NCBI RefSeq assembly: GCF_018139145.2
Contig: NC_059475.1
Coordinates: 14,907,437 to 14,971,436, forward strand
Length of the DNA: 64,000 nt
Origin: Gymnogyps californianus
Taxonomy: Eukaryota; Chordata; Aves; Accipitriformes; Cathartidae
Direction of reading: 5' to 3'
A program made the position numbers and the translations under genes. Below the pieces are notes generated by a model. It searched no databases. It saw only the letters and a program-made list of their open reading frames with translations, and was not told the origin of the DNA. This document shows, in pieces, positions 22,931-34,420 of the stretch (its first letter is position 1; each line of letters begins with the position of its first letter).

Positions 22931-25900
22931 TCATTAACTACAACCTGCCTAATACCCTAAACTGTATCTCTAATCGTGAATTTGTGATTATAGCCATAGC
23001 AAGGTCTCATTTACTTAGTGAAGTCAGGCAAGAAGAGCCTGACACAGGCACAGATGCAGGAGCCAGAACACTTATTACTGAGGTTAAATGAAAAGTCAAC
23101 TATTACTCTGCAGAGCGCCTCAGGAAAGGGAGGGGAAGAAGAAAAAGTGATCGTACTACTGATACTTTTCTATGTACAATCTCTTGACATGGAAACCTTT
23201 CTAAAAAAGTGGCAAGTAGGGAGTGTAGGAGAAGAGTTGTTCATTCACTACTGAGAACTACAGAGACAGTGAATGGATAGTACCAACGGCTTTACCTACT
23301 GATAAATGCCAGTGCGGTAGACAAATCTTCCATCACATTACCTGAGGCTCAATGTTTGTAAGTCCTTGTGTGACTTACTAGTCTTATTTTTATGAAATAC
23401 TCATATGCGTCAATGTTATAACATTGTATACATCACTCATGTCTGCGCACACATGTATCATCTGAATTCTTTTAGGTTTACTCTTGTCATCTTTTCAAAT
23501 TCTCTCTAAATTAAAGAAATTTTCTTTCTCAATAAACTGTCTTGGCCTGCATTACTGTAAGGCTATTGCTATGCTGTACAGGAATCTGTTACTGCACATT
23601 TTGTGTATGTTGCACCTTGAGTCTCTCCAGAAAAAGATCATGGAGGGATGGTATAAATTGAAATACATTTGATTGATAAATGATGTTGTGTCATCATACC
23701 AAAAATGTCCTTATATCAAAAACAGAAGTCTAGCTGTCCATCCAGTATTGCAACAACAGGCAAAAAATCTGTGCCTAAAAAGGTAAATTTTAAGACATAG
23801 TAGTGCATCTCTGCTAACTTAATCTAAGCAACATAGGCAAAGGAGAGCGAAGGCGGTGACAGACTCCAGCATATGCTAACATGTCCTTAAGACTTTGCAC
23901 TGCAGGTGCCAGCACAAACTAAACCTCACATTGCATGCAAGTGCAAAACATGGTAGAAACCTTAAAAAAATTCCTATTCAGTAAGATCATGTGTGAACCT
24001 TCCCTGCAGTGTTCTTCATTCCATGACTGCTTGAAAACCTTTGTAATATTTTATTTAATAGTTTATTTTTTATTGTAATAGTTTTTATTACAAACAATAA
24101 GAAGAAATCCTTTATGATCACCAGAGTTGGTCATCTATAGTCTTTCTCTCATCGGTGTGGCAAACACACATTAAATGCTTCAAACGACATTGATTAACAA
24201 AATTTAAGGGGGTAAAGGAGGGAGGCAAGGAGGATGCAAAAGAAACACTGCACCTGTCTAAGCAGTGGTTTGCATCTAAAATACTAAATGTTGCCTATGA
24301 CCAATCAACATTAGCATTACAGGAGAGTCACCTACAGGTAGAGACAGTTTTTATTTGCTCCTTGCAGGTTTGAAGTGGGGATTGGCTTTTTAATTGTTTT
24401 TTCACAGTTGGATTTTCCAGTAGCAATTTTGACCACAACTTTTAGGCATTAGAAAACAATTGGATAAAGGGTTGAGAATATACATCCATTCATCTATACA
24501 TTGTCAAAATATCTTGGTTTGATCCTATAAAGACAGGTAACAATATTCAAGCCTTGAAACTGTTTATGAAGTAATCAGTATTTAATTTGTTCTGTTCAGA
24601 TTTTAATTATATACCATGTGCCTTCCTGAGAGGACACTACCAGAAGTATAGCTGTCAGATGGAAATTAATTTGCTAGTAGATGACCACATACTTCATGAA
24701 TTATACATGAAACTGTCTCATGGTGACTGTTGCTAAAAGACTCTTTCATCACTCTTATGTTTAAACAAACCACAATAGTTTTTAAATAAGTCTGATCAGC
24801 AGTAAGGAGATTATGATAAAGTGCTAAGAGTGACTTCTAAAATAGTATTTGAGGCACATTTCATATTGATGTGTTTTGCTGCAATTTGGGTCACGTACCT
24901 CTGCTCTTAGTTGTTAGCAGAATGATGGGCAGACCATTGCATTCACTTTCAAACACAACATTGATAGCTGGATTTACATTTCTTTTTCAGACTTAGCTTT
25001 TGCAAACAAGCCTTAGATTTCAGACATAATTCTGTTATTCAAATGGGAGAAGAGTTTGATAGCTATGCTAATCACTTTTATCTGAGAAAACATAACTAAT
25101 AGCTTGGTTTACATTTGCCTGCATTTATGAGCATAATTTTAGCACATAATTTTATTGCACTATAAAACATAATACTGCATTAGTCCGCTCTTAAAAAAAA
25201 GTTACCTTACAGTAATTTGCACTTAAACCTTCACACTACATTTAAATAACAGTATCATTTTAAAATTTTGACCTTTTAAAATCAATTTAAAAAAAAGAAT
25301 CTCATATAACAATTAATCCTACAAGGCTATTTTCTGTAGAGATAATATTCAATGAATGTATTTAAGGCAGTCATAGCCACATTGATCACAGGACTGTTTT
25401 GAGTCAGTTATTCTCTTGTATAAATTGGACTGAATTAAGATAATTTGTTCTTACATCGCATCAAAAGAATCTCTTAAAGTTCTCCATCGCTGTATACATT
25501 AACAAATTATGTGGAAGAGGAATGAGCCACACAATCTTTTTTTTTTTTTTATTCAGTGTTTTCAGCACCGGAAACTGAAAAGGAAATAATGCCTTATATT
25601 TTAAGAGGGTCAGTTATTACTTTCAGTGGCACATAAACATAAAGAAAATATGCTCAGAAGAGCTCCATTTTGTAGTATTGTACTTAACATTTCCTCTTGG
25701 AATAGTCATAGCTAATAATGATATGAGAACTATTTTCCAGGACGCAACTATGCCAATTGACACAATATAGTGATCTTATTATTAATAATGCACATACGTA
25801 GCACGTTTCCTCTCAGAATTTGAAAATACATTTACAAATTTAACCTTACTATTCCCTTGGAGGCAAAAAAGCAAGGTACAAAAATGCTAGACTCCCTGTG

Positions 25901-26794
25901 ATACCAAGAAATTATCCATGACAGAACCTGGATTTTCATGCAGCTCTCATTTTCTAGCTCGTCAAAGACCTCTTCTAAGAAAGCTCTTAGAGAGTCAACA
26001 ATTGGTCTTGTAATTGCCTGCAGCATGCAACGCATTTTATCCCTCACCAAGTCCCTTCTCCCCCACAATGGATTTTCTTCTGCAGTATGGATTATTACCA
26101 AATTAATATCCCTGTTCCTACAAACAGATATCCAGAAGGTTAACCTTAGCAATATGAGTAAGTCCACATACTTTGATCTTAAAGGTAAACACAGGCACAT
26201 TAAAGGGATATTTTGTCTTCCCTAATATTACAAAAAAATTGTTTTGAAATGACTTGCTTGCTTACTGACTGCAAATTATAGTACTAAGCTATATTTTTGG
26301 TACTTGGTTTGATAAGTTTTTTTATTTGTTCTTTGATTTTACAGGATCTTGGTGCTCGTGGAATACTTCATATGGTATATTACATTAACTATAATACTAA
26401 TATGGCTCGATTGTAGAGTTATTCCATAACATTTACAGACTCTTGTCAGATTGAGACATTGAGAAATTTGCATGCCAAAATGACCACTAAACAGAATCTT
26501 TTTACATTGTACTGTAGTGCCATGAATTCATGGTAAGGACAACAGGGAAGATTTGGACATATTATTTTAGTTTAAGAATAAGGCCTTCTCCCAAACTCAA
26601 TCAGAGAAGTTAAAACACTAAGAATTTCTAACCCAGAAAATATAAGCTGTAAATTGAGAACAAAATACAGCTTTCCATTCATTTCAGTAAACAACACAGC
26701 CAAATCTCAATTTTAGGTAGATTGTCACTGCTTCTGAAGAGAGATAGTGTGGCCTAGTTGTAGATGTCCAAAACAAAACTGCTCAGGTCCTGCT

Positions 26795-26850
26795 AATGGT
26801 CCATTCAGCCCATATTGCTATGGAATATGGCACTCGCTGGTGATGTTTCT
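26795..26850 (-). mobile_element. possible old CR1-type tail fragment
   Basis: 'aatggtccattcagcccatatt' followed by 'atggcactcgctgg' resembles the reverse complement of an ancient CR1 3' tail ('aatggtccatctagcccagtatcctg...cagtggccaatgcc'). The match is short and could be chance. Confidence 0.35.
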
Positions 26851-27936
26851 GCCTCCATCAACTGTAGAGTGTAATTAGACTAGTTATTTAACTTAAGTCA
26901 TATCAAATAAGATGAACTCCACCAATCTTTTCCTTTAAAAATGCAGTTTCTTGATCACTTCATTTCACAAGAATCTTTTTTTCTATTTTTTTTTTTTTTA
27001 GAAGAACATGAAGTTCATGGCCTCATGGTTATAAAAAAAAGCCTTGAAAACATGACCAAAAGTCAATTAACCAGCACAGAATGAAGAAAGCATATAGAAA
27101 GGAATGCAAAAAAAAATCATTTAAATAAAAACGCATAATTCTAAGCTCATGCTATGACTTCTGGCATTTGAATCCAAATACCAAATGCTAAATCTTATTT
27201 CAAATCTGTTACTGCTAATAATGTCAAAACTGTGCAAGGCAGGTGAAGAATAACCTCGAGTATGACAGCACAGGTTAAAAAGGATTGAGCAGGACAGCAG
27301 GAAATGGATATTTTCAGTAGTGCAGAGGTGAAAGAACTAAACGGTTTTCTCTCCCTACAGTAGCATGAGAGTCTCTAAAAACTTCAAGATAGTGCAAAGT
27401 AATTTTTAAATTAGTATGGATGTGTGTCATGTAAAGTCTTCCTTCTGGTCCTTTCTTTTCCCTGTTACACCTGAAAGAAAGGAGGAAAAATGGACTAAAA
27501 ATCCTATTCCTGTGAACCAATGTTTTTCCCCCCACAAAGCTGGCTGCAGAGCCCAGTTAGACTGTTGGTGGAACAACCACTCTGCAATGAAGAATTTCTT
27601 CTGCTACGTAACAACGCAGCGTACAGAATTTGTCCTTATCCACAACACGTTAGGCAGAATTGTGATGGGTTCCATCTAAATTTGATGTGAGAGGATATTG
27701 GGACTCAGTTATTGTATTTGCATGGATTTGTTCATATTCCTTCACATCTAATACTAGACATTTAATATGTAAGAATAAAGCAGTAGCCTTTTCCTTCTAT
27801 GGTCAGACTGTGGTGGTCAATGTGGTTAATGACCACCAGCACAAGGGCACCATTAAATCTTCCACCAATAGAAAAGGCATAATGAAAAAGCTAATGTCCA
27901 GAAGAAGGGCTCACTTACAGATACTGACACCAAACA

Positions 27937-28026
27937 TATATTTACATATGTATATATACACACCACGTATATTATAAGGTATTATAGACTGTATTTTTAT
28001 TTTTATATATATGCACACACACACAC
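27937..28026. repeat. AT/CA-rich simple repeat zone
   Basis: Interrupted TATATA, ACATAT and a terminal CACACACACA run form a compound, imperfect microsatellite. Confidence 0.75.
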
Positions 28027-28649
28027 TCTCCCATTTGAATTCCTGAAAATTCCCCCACAAAAAGATTCTTTTACTTCAGAAAAACTTCAGTTTTAAGTCA
28101 GTGTTTCCCCATCCATATAAAAAGGAGTGACTGAATTTTTTAGATGGGGAAGGTTTGTTGACACCAGTATACATCCACTTTTGAGTTATGGGACACCTTT
28201 TATTCACTTACAACCCCAAAGAATTAATCCTGGAAAACAGAGTATGGGAGTCACATACGTCAGCAGAAAGTCATGAAATTCCAATTTAAGATTGATGTTC
28301 CAGTGTTAATTCACATCACTGTGCGCACCGTGAAGTGGTGTTGAGGGGATTACAGTGGGAAAAAAGCCAGAAATGAGGGCAGAGTATCATCCTTAAATTT
28401 TAGCTCCCTAGCTATCTTTAACTTAAGCAAGTCCTCTACCAATTCCAAAGTCAACAAAATTGCACTTGCTCTGTGCTGTGACTGACATTGCCTCCGTATG
28501 TCATTAAAAATTAGCTTTATTTCCTTGGGCATTTTATTTGATTGAAGGCTGAATTCTTTGAAAAATGGAAATGATCATTCTCTTCAGTACAATATCTTCA
28601 GTGAACAATGCTTCTCAGAGCTACTATCTTTCAGCATCATTGACTTTTT

Positions 28650-28860
28650 TAAATATCCATAATTACATGTCTAAATTGGTCATTGTTAATTAAGACATTT
28701 TCAATTTTTATTCCTAATGCTGGAATCCATATTTATGGAGCAAGCCAGAAGCAACCTCACCAAGCAATTTCCACAAATATGAAAATGAAAATCTTTTATT
28801 TAATTATCACATAAATGGCTTTAAATTGAGAATGGTGACAACATTTAGCACTTAAACTAT
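28650..28860. other. AT-rich block, possible conserved non-coding element
   Basis: This is repeat-free sequence with closely spaced TTAATTAA and ATTTATGG words and no coding potential. The texture resembles deeply conserved vertebrate non-coding DNA, but I cannot test this without alignment. Confidence 0.2.
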
Positions 28861-29774
28861 GGGAGCTTGGGGTGGGGAGTGGGGCAGACAGCTCTACTTT
28901 TTACATGGTGGAAATCATTAGCTTGGAAACATGGCCTGCTGTTGTAGCGATTTGGTCAGCAAGTCTTTTAAAGGTCTTACTTAACAGTTCCTGGAAAAAT
29001 TTATTACAAACCAAAGACTTTCAGTTTCTAGGTCTGAGTCTTAACATTGTCCTCAGTGGGCACTATCTGTCTATCACTCTCAAATAGCTTTAACATATGA
29101 ACTTGTAATGGGCCAACACTTTACTAAAATGAGGATCACAAGCATAATAAATTAACTTAGTGCTGACTGATACTTTGAGAGGTCAAATGTCAGTGCCCCA
29201 AATAATTGCAGTTTCACACTCACATTCACCTGAGAAAATAAAATTATTCTATTCTATGAACATGAAAGATGAGCCATGAGGTTATAAAAGACTGGCAGCA
29301 GGATTACACAGGAAGTCTGTATCAGATTTGGGAGCAAAGCCTCAACTAAAGTGAAGATTCCAGAAACATATTCATCTTTGGGGGGGCAGGGGGTGCATTT
29401 GTCCATTTAATTTGTTTTTTTCCCCCAAGTTATCTCCTAGATTCATTTTTGTGTAACATTTTTATCACTTAAAATAGTCAGACTCTTTAAGATAATAAAA
29501 TCAGCATGTTTTCTGTCACTCTGATTTTCTCCTAGACTCAATTTTGTAACCGTGATAAAAACTTTCAGAAACTCTGAACTTCAAAATGTATGCATTGCTA
29601 GACCTTGAACATAGCAGCATAATATAATATTGACAGGATAATATCTAGCTAAGTAGCTGTTCACTTAGCAGTTAATAGTTCATTCATTTCTATAAGAACT
29701 AGGTTCATGTCCGGATGATGATGAAGCTTCCAGTCAGAGAAAAGTGAATAGCAACTGGAGTATAATAAGAATGT

Positions 29775-30045
29775 AAGAAAATAAGAGAAAAAGGAAATTG
29801 GGAAAGCCATTTTGTCCATGACGGGCCATCTAATTATTTCCTAAATGGGAAAATGCTTTTGCCTTACCTGGTTGGCCACTGTGCACATTCAGCATGAAAA
29901 ATGCTTCCTGACATCTGTTCTGAATTTTCGTCTTATTTCCATGTATGCTCCTTTGTCCTGTCATTTGTGTCAGCCTGCAAACAACAACATGAAATGACAG
30001 GTTCTAATCACTTAAATATTGAAAATTGTCCTTTTTCTTTCTTTT
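29775..30045 (-). mobile_element. old CR1 LINE 3' fragment
   Basis: On the plus strand, 'aaaatgcttcctgacatctg' is followed by 'ctcctttgtcctgtcattt' and then 'cacttaaatattgaaaattgtc'. These three blocks appear in the order expected for a reverse-complemented CR1: 'acttcctaacatctaa', 'ccccttgtcctatcact' and 'caggtatttgaagactgtc'. The first 70 bases, with 'tttgtccatgacgggccatcta', fit the 3' UTR. The copy is highly diverged, and the right edge is unclear near a T-rich tract at 30031-30052. Confidence 0.6.
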
Positions 30046-30837
30046 TTTTTTAAAGAAAAGGTTTCAATAGCATACTGTTTCCTCTATCTCAGTTAAGTGT
30101 CTTCTAATTGCTGTCATGTCACAAAGTTCAATAACGCAGAACCAAACAGAGGTTTTTAACTGAGAAAATATGGGCTGCAAGACACGAAGAGTGAAACTCA
30201 GATTTCCAGAGTGGAAATTGGGCTCATTGGAAACACTGATTACCCTCCCCTTTCCACCAGACAAAACACTTTCTAGCATGAATTCTTATTTGTGGGTCTG
30301 CCTGCCATTTCTAAAGTGCCTGTTACTCTTATTACTATCTCTCCTCTAGCACTGACACAAAGAGACTACATAGCCTGAAAAGAGGCTGAAGTTGCACGAG
30401 TACCTCAGGATAAGTCTCATGAGTTAAAGTCTTTCTGCATTAACGTCATACTAACACAGGCCAATGCCAGTAGGTGAGACAGTGACACCTTCAAAAACCT
30501 CAGAGCTTCACTGTAGGATGTATGTGCCTGGTTTGGTTTATATCTCTAGGAGACCCTAGAGACTGAAAGAAGCTAACAAGCACATGGATTATTCCCAGTG
30601 TTTTAAAATGGGGAGGATTCCAAATATTGGTCATTTCTGTGACAAGAAAATAAGGTTTGCAAAGTTGCCAATGGGTCTGTTTTGAAGACTTTCTTCAGCC
30701 TCTCTTCGTAGGTGTACCATAAAGAGAGCAAGGCTCAAATATCTAGACTATCTTCCCAGGCTCAGGCAATTAGATTTGCAGTCCATGCTGATATGCAGAT
30801 ATATGGATAATGGAACTCAACAGCCACATTCCCATAT
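30046..30837. other. non-coding DNA between a CR1 fragment and an LTR
   Basis: I see no gene. The 'cttcagcctctcttcgtagg' word near 30697 resembles a CR1 minus-strand word, but its surroundings do not continue the match. Confidence 0.5.
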
Positions 30838-30842
30838 GAAGA
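30838..30842. repeat. target-site duplication, left copy of the 30843-31975 LTR
   Basis: GAAGA is repeated exactly at 31976-31980. Confidence 0.9.
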
Positions 30843-31025
30843 TGTGGTGGGTTGACCCTGGCTGGATGCCAGGTGCTCACCAAAGCCACTCTATCACTCC
30901 CCTCCTCAGCTGGACAGGGGAGAGAAAATATAACGAAAGGCTCATAGGTTGAGATAAGGACAGGGATATCACTCACCAATTACCATCACAGGCAAAACAG
31001 ACTCGACTTAGGGAAATTAGTTTAA

Positions 31026-31031
31026 TTTATT
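31026..31031 (-). terminator. LTR polyadenylation signal
   Basis: The minus strand reads AATAAA about 185 bases before the LTR 3' end. Confidence 0.55.
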
Positions 31032-31252
31032 GCCAATCAAATCAGAGTAGGATAATGAGAAATGAAACCAAATCTTAAAACACCTTCCCCCCCACCCCTC
31101 CCTTCTTCCCGGGCTTAACTTTACTCCAGATTTTCTCTACCTCCTCCCTGCCAGTGGCAGAGGGGGACGGGGAATGGGGGTTGTGGTCAGTTCATCACAC
31201 GTTGTCTCTGCCACTCCTTCCTCCTCAGGGGGAGGACTTCTCACCCTCTTGC

Positions 31253-31671
31253 CCTGCTCCAGCGTGGGGTCCCTCCCACGGGAGACAGTCCTCCACTAAC
31301 TTCTCCAACATGGGTCCTTCCCATGGGCTACAGTTCTTCACGAACTGCTCCAGCATGGGTCCCATCCATGGGGTGCAGTCCTTCAGGAACAGACTGCTCC
31401 AGCATGGGTCCCCCGCTGGGTCACAAGTCCTGCCAGCAAACCTGCTACAGTGTGGGCTCCTCTCTCCATGGGTCCACAGGTCCTGCCAGGAGCCTGCTCC
31501 AGCACGGGCTTCCCACAGAGTCACAGCCTCCTTTGGGCATCCGCCTGCTCCGGCGTGGGGTCCTCCACGGGCTGCAGGTGGGTATCTGCTCCACTGTTAA
31601 CCTCCATGGGCTGTGGGGGACAGCCTGCCTCACCATGGTCTTCACTATGGGCTGCAGGGGAATCTCTGCTG
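31253..31671. repeat. imperfect GC-rich tandem repeats inside the LTR
   Basis: About eight to ten units of roughly 40-55 bases share 'ctgctccagc(a/g)tgggtcc' followed by a 'c(a/g)(c/t)gggctgcag' block. Many units carry CATGGG where a CGTGGG or CACGGG form is expected, which suggests loss of CpG by deamination. Confidence 0.75.
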
Positions 31672-31975
31672 GGGTACCTGGAGCACCTCCTCCCCCTCCT
31701 TCTTCACTGACCTTGGTGTCTGCAGAGTTGTTTCTCTCACTCCTCTCTCCAGCTGTGGTTGTGCAGGGTGGGTTTTTTTTCCCGCCTTCTTAAGTATGCT
31801 CTCACAGAGGCGCTACCACCATCACTGATTGGCTCAGCCGTGGCCAGTGGCGGGTCCGTTATGGAGCCAGCTGGCATTGGCTTTATCAGACATAGGGAAA
31901 GCTTTTAGCAGCTTCTCACAGAAGCCACCCCTGTAGCCCCCCGCTACCAAAACCTTGCCACACAAACCCAATACA

Positions 31976-31980
31976 GAAGA
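31976..31980. repeat. target-site duplication, right copy of the 30843-31975 LTR
   Basis: GAAGA is identical to 30838-30842. Confidence 0.9.
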
Positions 31981-32579
31981 CAATGCTTAAATGAGCAACT
32001 ATTTTCACTGAACTGAGACTGGCATGCAGGTCAGCTTGCTGTAACATTTCATCAAGAAACTCAGGATAAATGTGCTGAACCTTGACTAAGGTCAGGGTTT
32101 GGTTCCGGCCTTTTTCCCCCCCCCCCTTCACGAAAAGGCTAAATAAACTTAACATGAGACCTGGTGACTAGTACCAATTTCAGATAATCTACTTGGTTGC
32201 AAAGTAGTCATTAAAACATTTATATTGTTCTCTGATATAAACCTATACAATATATGCTATTTGCTAATCTCACAAGTTAAATCCGCATAAGCACCTCCAG
32301 GTCTGATTTAATTAAAAGTAAGTTTCACAGTATATAAATTATCTTCTGCCCAGTAGCTGACAGCATCATTATTTTACTGCCCACAAATGAAATATGGGTA
32401 TCTGGAAGGTTTCTTTTTTTAATCTGTAAGAAAACCAACGTAATGTTTGTAGCTAGAATTTGCATCTAGCATAACAATAGCTATCATTGTGCTGCTCTGC
32501 TGCACTGAGAAGTGTACCTGAAGGAGGCTTAGAGTTCTCTTTTCATCTTCTCCTTGCATCCCCTCCAACTGTAAGTTTT

Positions 32580-32650
32580 AGGCCCCAATCCTGAGGAAAT
32601 ATTTGTGCTGACTGATCTCTTCACCCTCATATAAAGTCCCACAGAGGTCC
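32580..32650. repeat. diverged dispersed-repeat motif
   Basis: 'ggccccaatcctgaggaaatattt' followed by 'cctcatataaagtccca' resembles the recurrent reptile and bird motif 'ggccccaatcctgcaaacactta...gagtagtccca'. The family is not named. Confidence 0.4.
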
Positions 32651-33413
32651 ATAGAGCTGTATGTGCACATATCTCCCAGTTTGAGTTTATTACTGAAGAA
32701 GGCCCTAGTAAGGGTTTTTCTCCTCTACCAGAGTTGGTCCGTGTTTTCCAGTAAGTTTAGCAGTCAAACTTGCAGGTTTTCACTTACTACAACTTCAGGC
32801 CTGACAGAAATTAATTTATTCTTAAATGTCAGGTATAAAACGATTGGCACCACAAGAAATGCCCTCTATGTCTGTTGCAGATTTGGCAGGATGCATTATG
32901 GAATTGTTGCTGCTGTAGCAATAGTCCATACAAGTTTAACTAGCAACATTACATACTGGGCACAGCTGGAAGCCCCATCTGATGATCTGATCTGCTGTGG
33001 TTAGATGTATATTTCTCTAAATACATGAAGACATTAAGACTCAAAGACTTGAAGGCTTTTTGGTTTGTTTCTTTTTAATACCTAGTATAGGGGATCCTTT
33101 GGCAAGAGTTTGTGCAGCTGAAACTGGTGGTGCAGAAAGATATATGATCAGAAAGCAAGGTAGGAAGGTTGACTCATGAGCTGATTTCCAAGAGCAGCTA
33201 AGGTGTGTCAAAATGTGTTCATTTCAAAATTAGGTAGGCTTTACCTAAACTGCCTGAACTGCTTAGGTTATACTAAAATCCACTGCAATTTCTGATTATT
33301 AAAAGACAGAATGTTTATTTAACTTCATATTATTTCAACACATTGTTAAACAGCATGGACAAAGCATAGCTTTGACCCAGCTCTAAATGGAAATTAACAT
33401 TTCCATTTTTTAG

Positions 33414-33478
33414 TCTGATCCAAAGGCTACTGAATTCAGTAGGTGATTTTTCACAAACCTGAGTTTTGGATTAGGCCT
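33414..33478. repeat. diverged dispersed-repeat motif
   Basis: 'ctgatccaaaggctactgaattcagt' and, 30 bases on, 'ttttggattaggcc' form the two ends of a quasi-palindromic repeat type ('ctgatccaaagcccattgaagtcaatgg...gctttggatcaggcc'). Confidence 0.45.
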
Positions 33479-34317
33479 TATAAGATGACATTTTCTTCTT
33501 TTTCTTCTTCACTATATCATAGTTTTTGAATGATCTTTTGGTGGTTCATTCAGGAAAGAGCCATGACGAAAGGACAAGGGAAACAGTTTCATTAACTGCA
33601 AAATCAACCTAAGTCTTTGATGCAGGCTTCACTTTTGTCATTAATTTACACATCTATAATGTACAGTCCCCAGAGAACAAAAATAAAAGGTGTCTAAGTT
33701 GCTGCTGAGTTAGGGCCTTAGTCATAAAAATAATACTGTGAAAAATTTAGTCTGTAGGTAACAATGAAAAGTTAATATAAATGGTCATTGACTTCATTAT
33801 AGAACTCTTTGGCAACAACTTTTCCAGACTCATGTTAAGCCTTGAGAGAGAAACGTTTCAGCACAGAACCACTTAATCATTTATATGAATGAAAATGAGT
33901 GCAAACAGAATGCTGAGATGGCTTTAAGATCACCTCTTTTTTCTTGTACAGAATATCCACTATAATTACATTTTGCTTGTCAGTTCATAAATTTTGCTTA
34001 TTACAAAACGGGCATTATTGATTGCTTTTTAAAAGTACTAAAACTAAGCTAAGAGCAGTAGATCTCTCAGCAAATTCAAAACATACTATCTTCCAAACTA
34101 ATCACTGGCAAAGGGACTGTGGAAAAACTATCCAAGTTTATTGTAAGCCTAATGCAAAAAATTGAAGTTACCATGAGTTTTAGGTTAGTAACTTGGCTTT
34201 GAGCTTAGCATGTTTTAAGCCACAATGAAAAAAAAGATAAACTTATTTGGCAAAGCAAGACACTTTTAAAGCCAATATCCTGTAATTGTTTCCTCATTTG
34301 GCCTGGCAGCTTAAATA

Positions 34318-34420
34318 AGAAGAAGAAGAAAAAGGAAAGAGGAAAGAGGAAAGAGGAAAGAGGAAAGACAAGAAAAAAGAAGATGGAGAGCGGAAAGGAG
34401 GGGGAAAGGAGACAGAAAAA
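34318..34420. repeat. purine tract with (GGAAAGA)5 tandem repeat
   Basis: Five perfect copies of the 7-mer GGAAAGA run from 34334 to 34368. They are flanked by AGA triplets (34318-34330) and further A/G-only sequence with very few interruptions. The strong strand asymmetry makes it a triplex-prone tract. Confidence 0.9.

Larger units (their letters stand above)
22931..29774. other. unique AT-rich non-coding DNA
   Basis: No gene is supported. It contains T tracts at 25537-25550 and near 26988, a weak CR1-like tail at 26795-26850, an AT/CA simple-repeat zone at 27937-28026, and AT-rich blocks of conserved-element texture at 25040-25330 and 28650-28860. The two frames overlapping on opposite strands at 25832-26225 (122 and 95 codons) have no recognisable domain. 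Confidence 0.55.
30843..31975 (-). mobile_element. solo LTR of an avian ERVL-like endogenous retrovirus (1.13 kb)
   Basis: On the minus strand the element starts at 31975 with TGTATTGGGTTTGTGTGGCA and ends at 30843 with GGGTCAACCCACCACA. TG...CA ends and an exact 5-bp GAAGA duplication on both sides show it is complete. No retroviral internal region is present, so this is a solo LTR. An AATAAA on the minus strand (31026-31031) is a likely polyadenylation signal, and a weak TATA-like TACTTAAG lies near 31790-31797. Between about 31253 and 31671 it is built of imperfect GC-rich repeats sharing 'ctgctccagcatgggtcc' and 'atgggctgcag' words. These give long but meaningless frames on both strands (31154-31600, 31225-31524, 31323-31793). 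I recognise the type as a widespread neoavian LTR; the exact family name needs a library search. Confidence 0.92.

Noticed and set aside
25832..26225. Opposed frames of 122 and 95 codons
   Set aside because: They overlap on opposite strands, share no homology with known families and lack any gene context.
30690..30720. CR1-like word 'cttcagcctctcttcgtagg'
   Set aside because: Flanking sequence does not continue a CR1 match; too short to call.
31154..31793. Overlapping frames of 148 and 156 codons on the plus strand
   Set aside because: They lie wholly inside the minus-strand solo LTR and reflect its GC-rich repeats. Frames are open on both strands at once.
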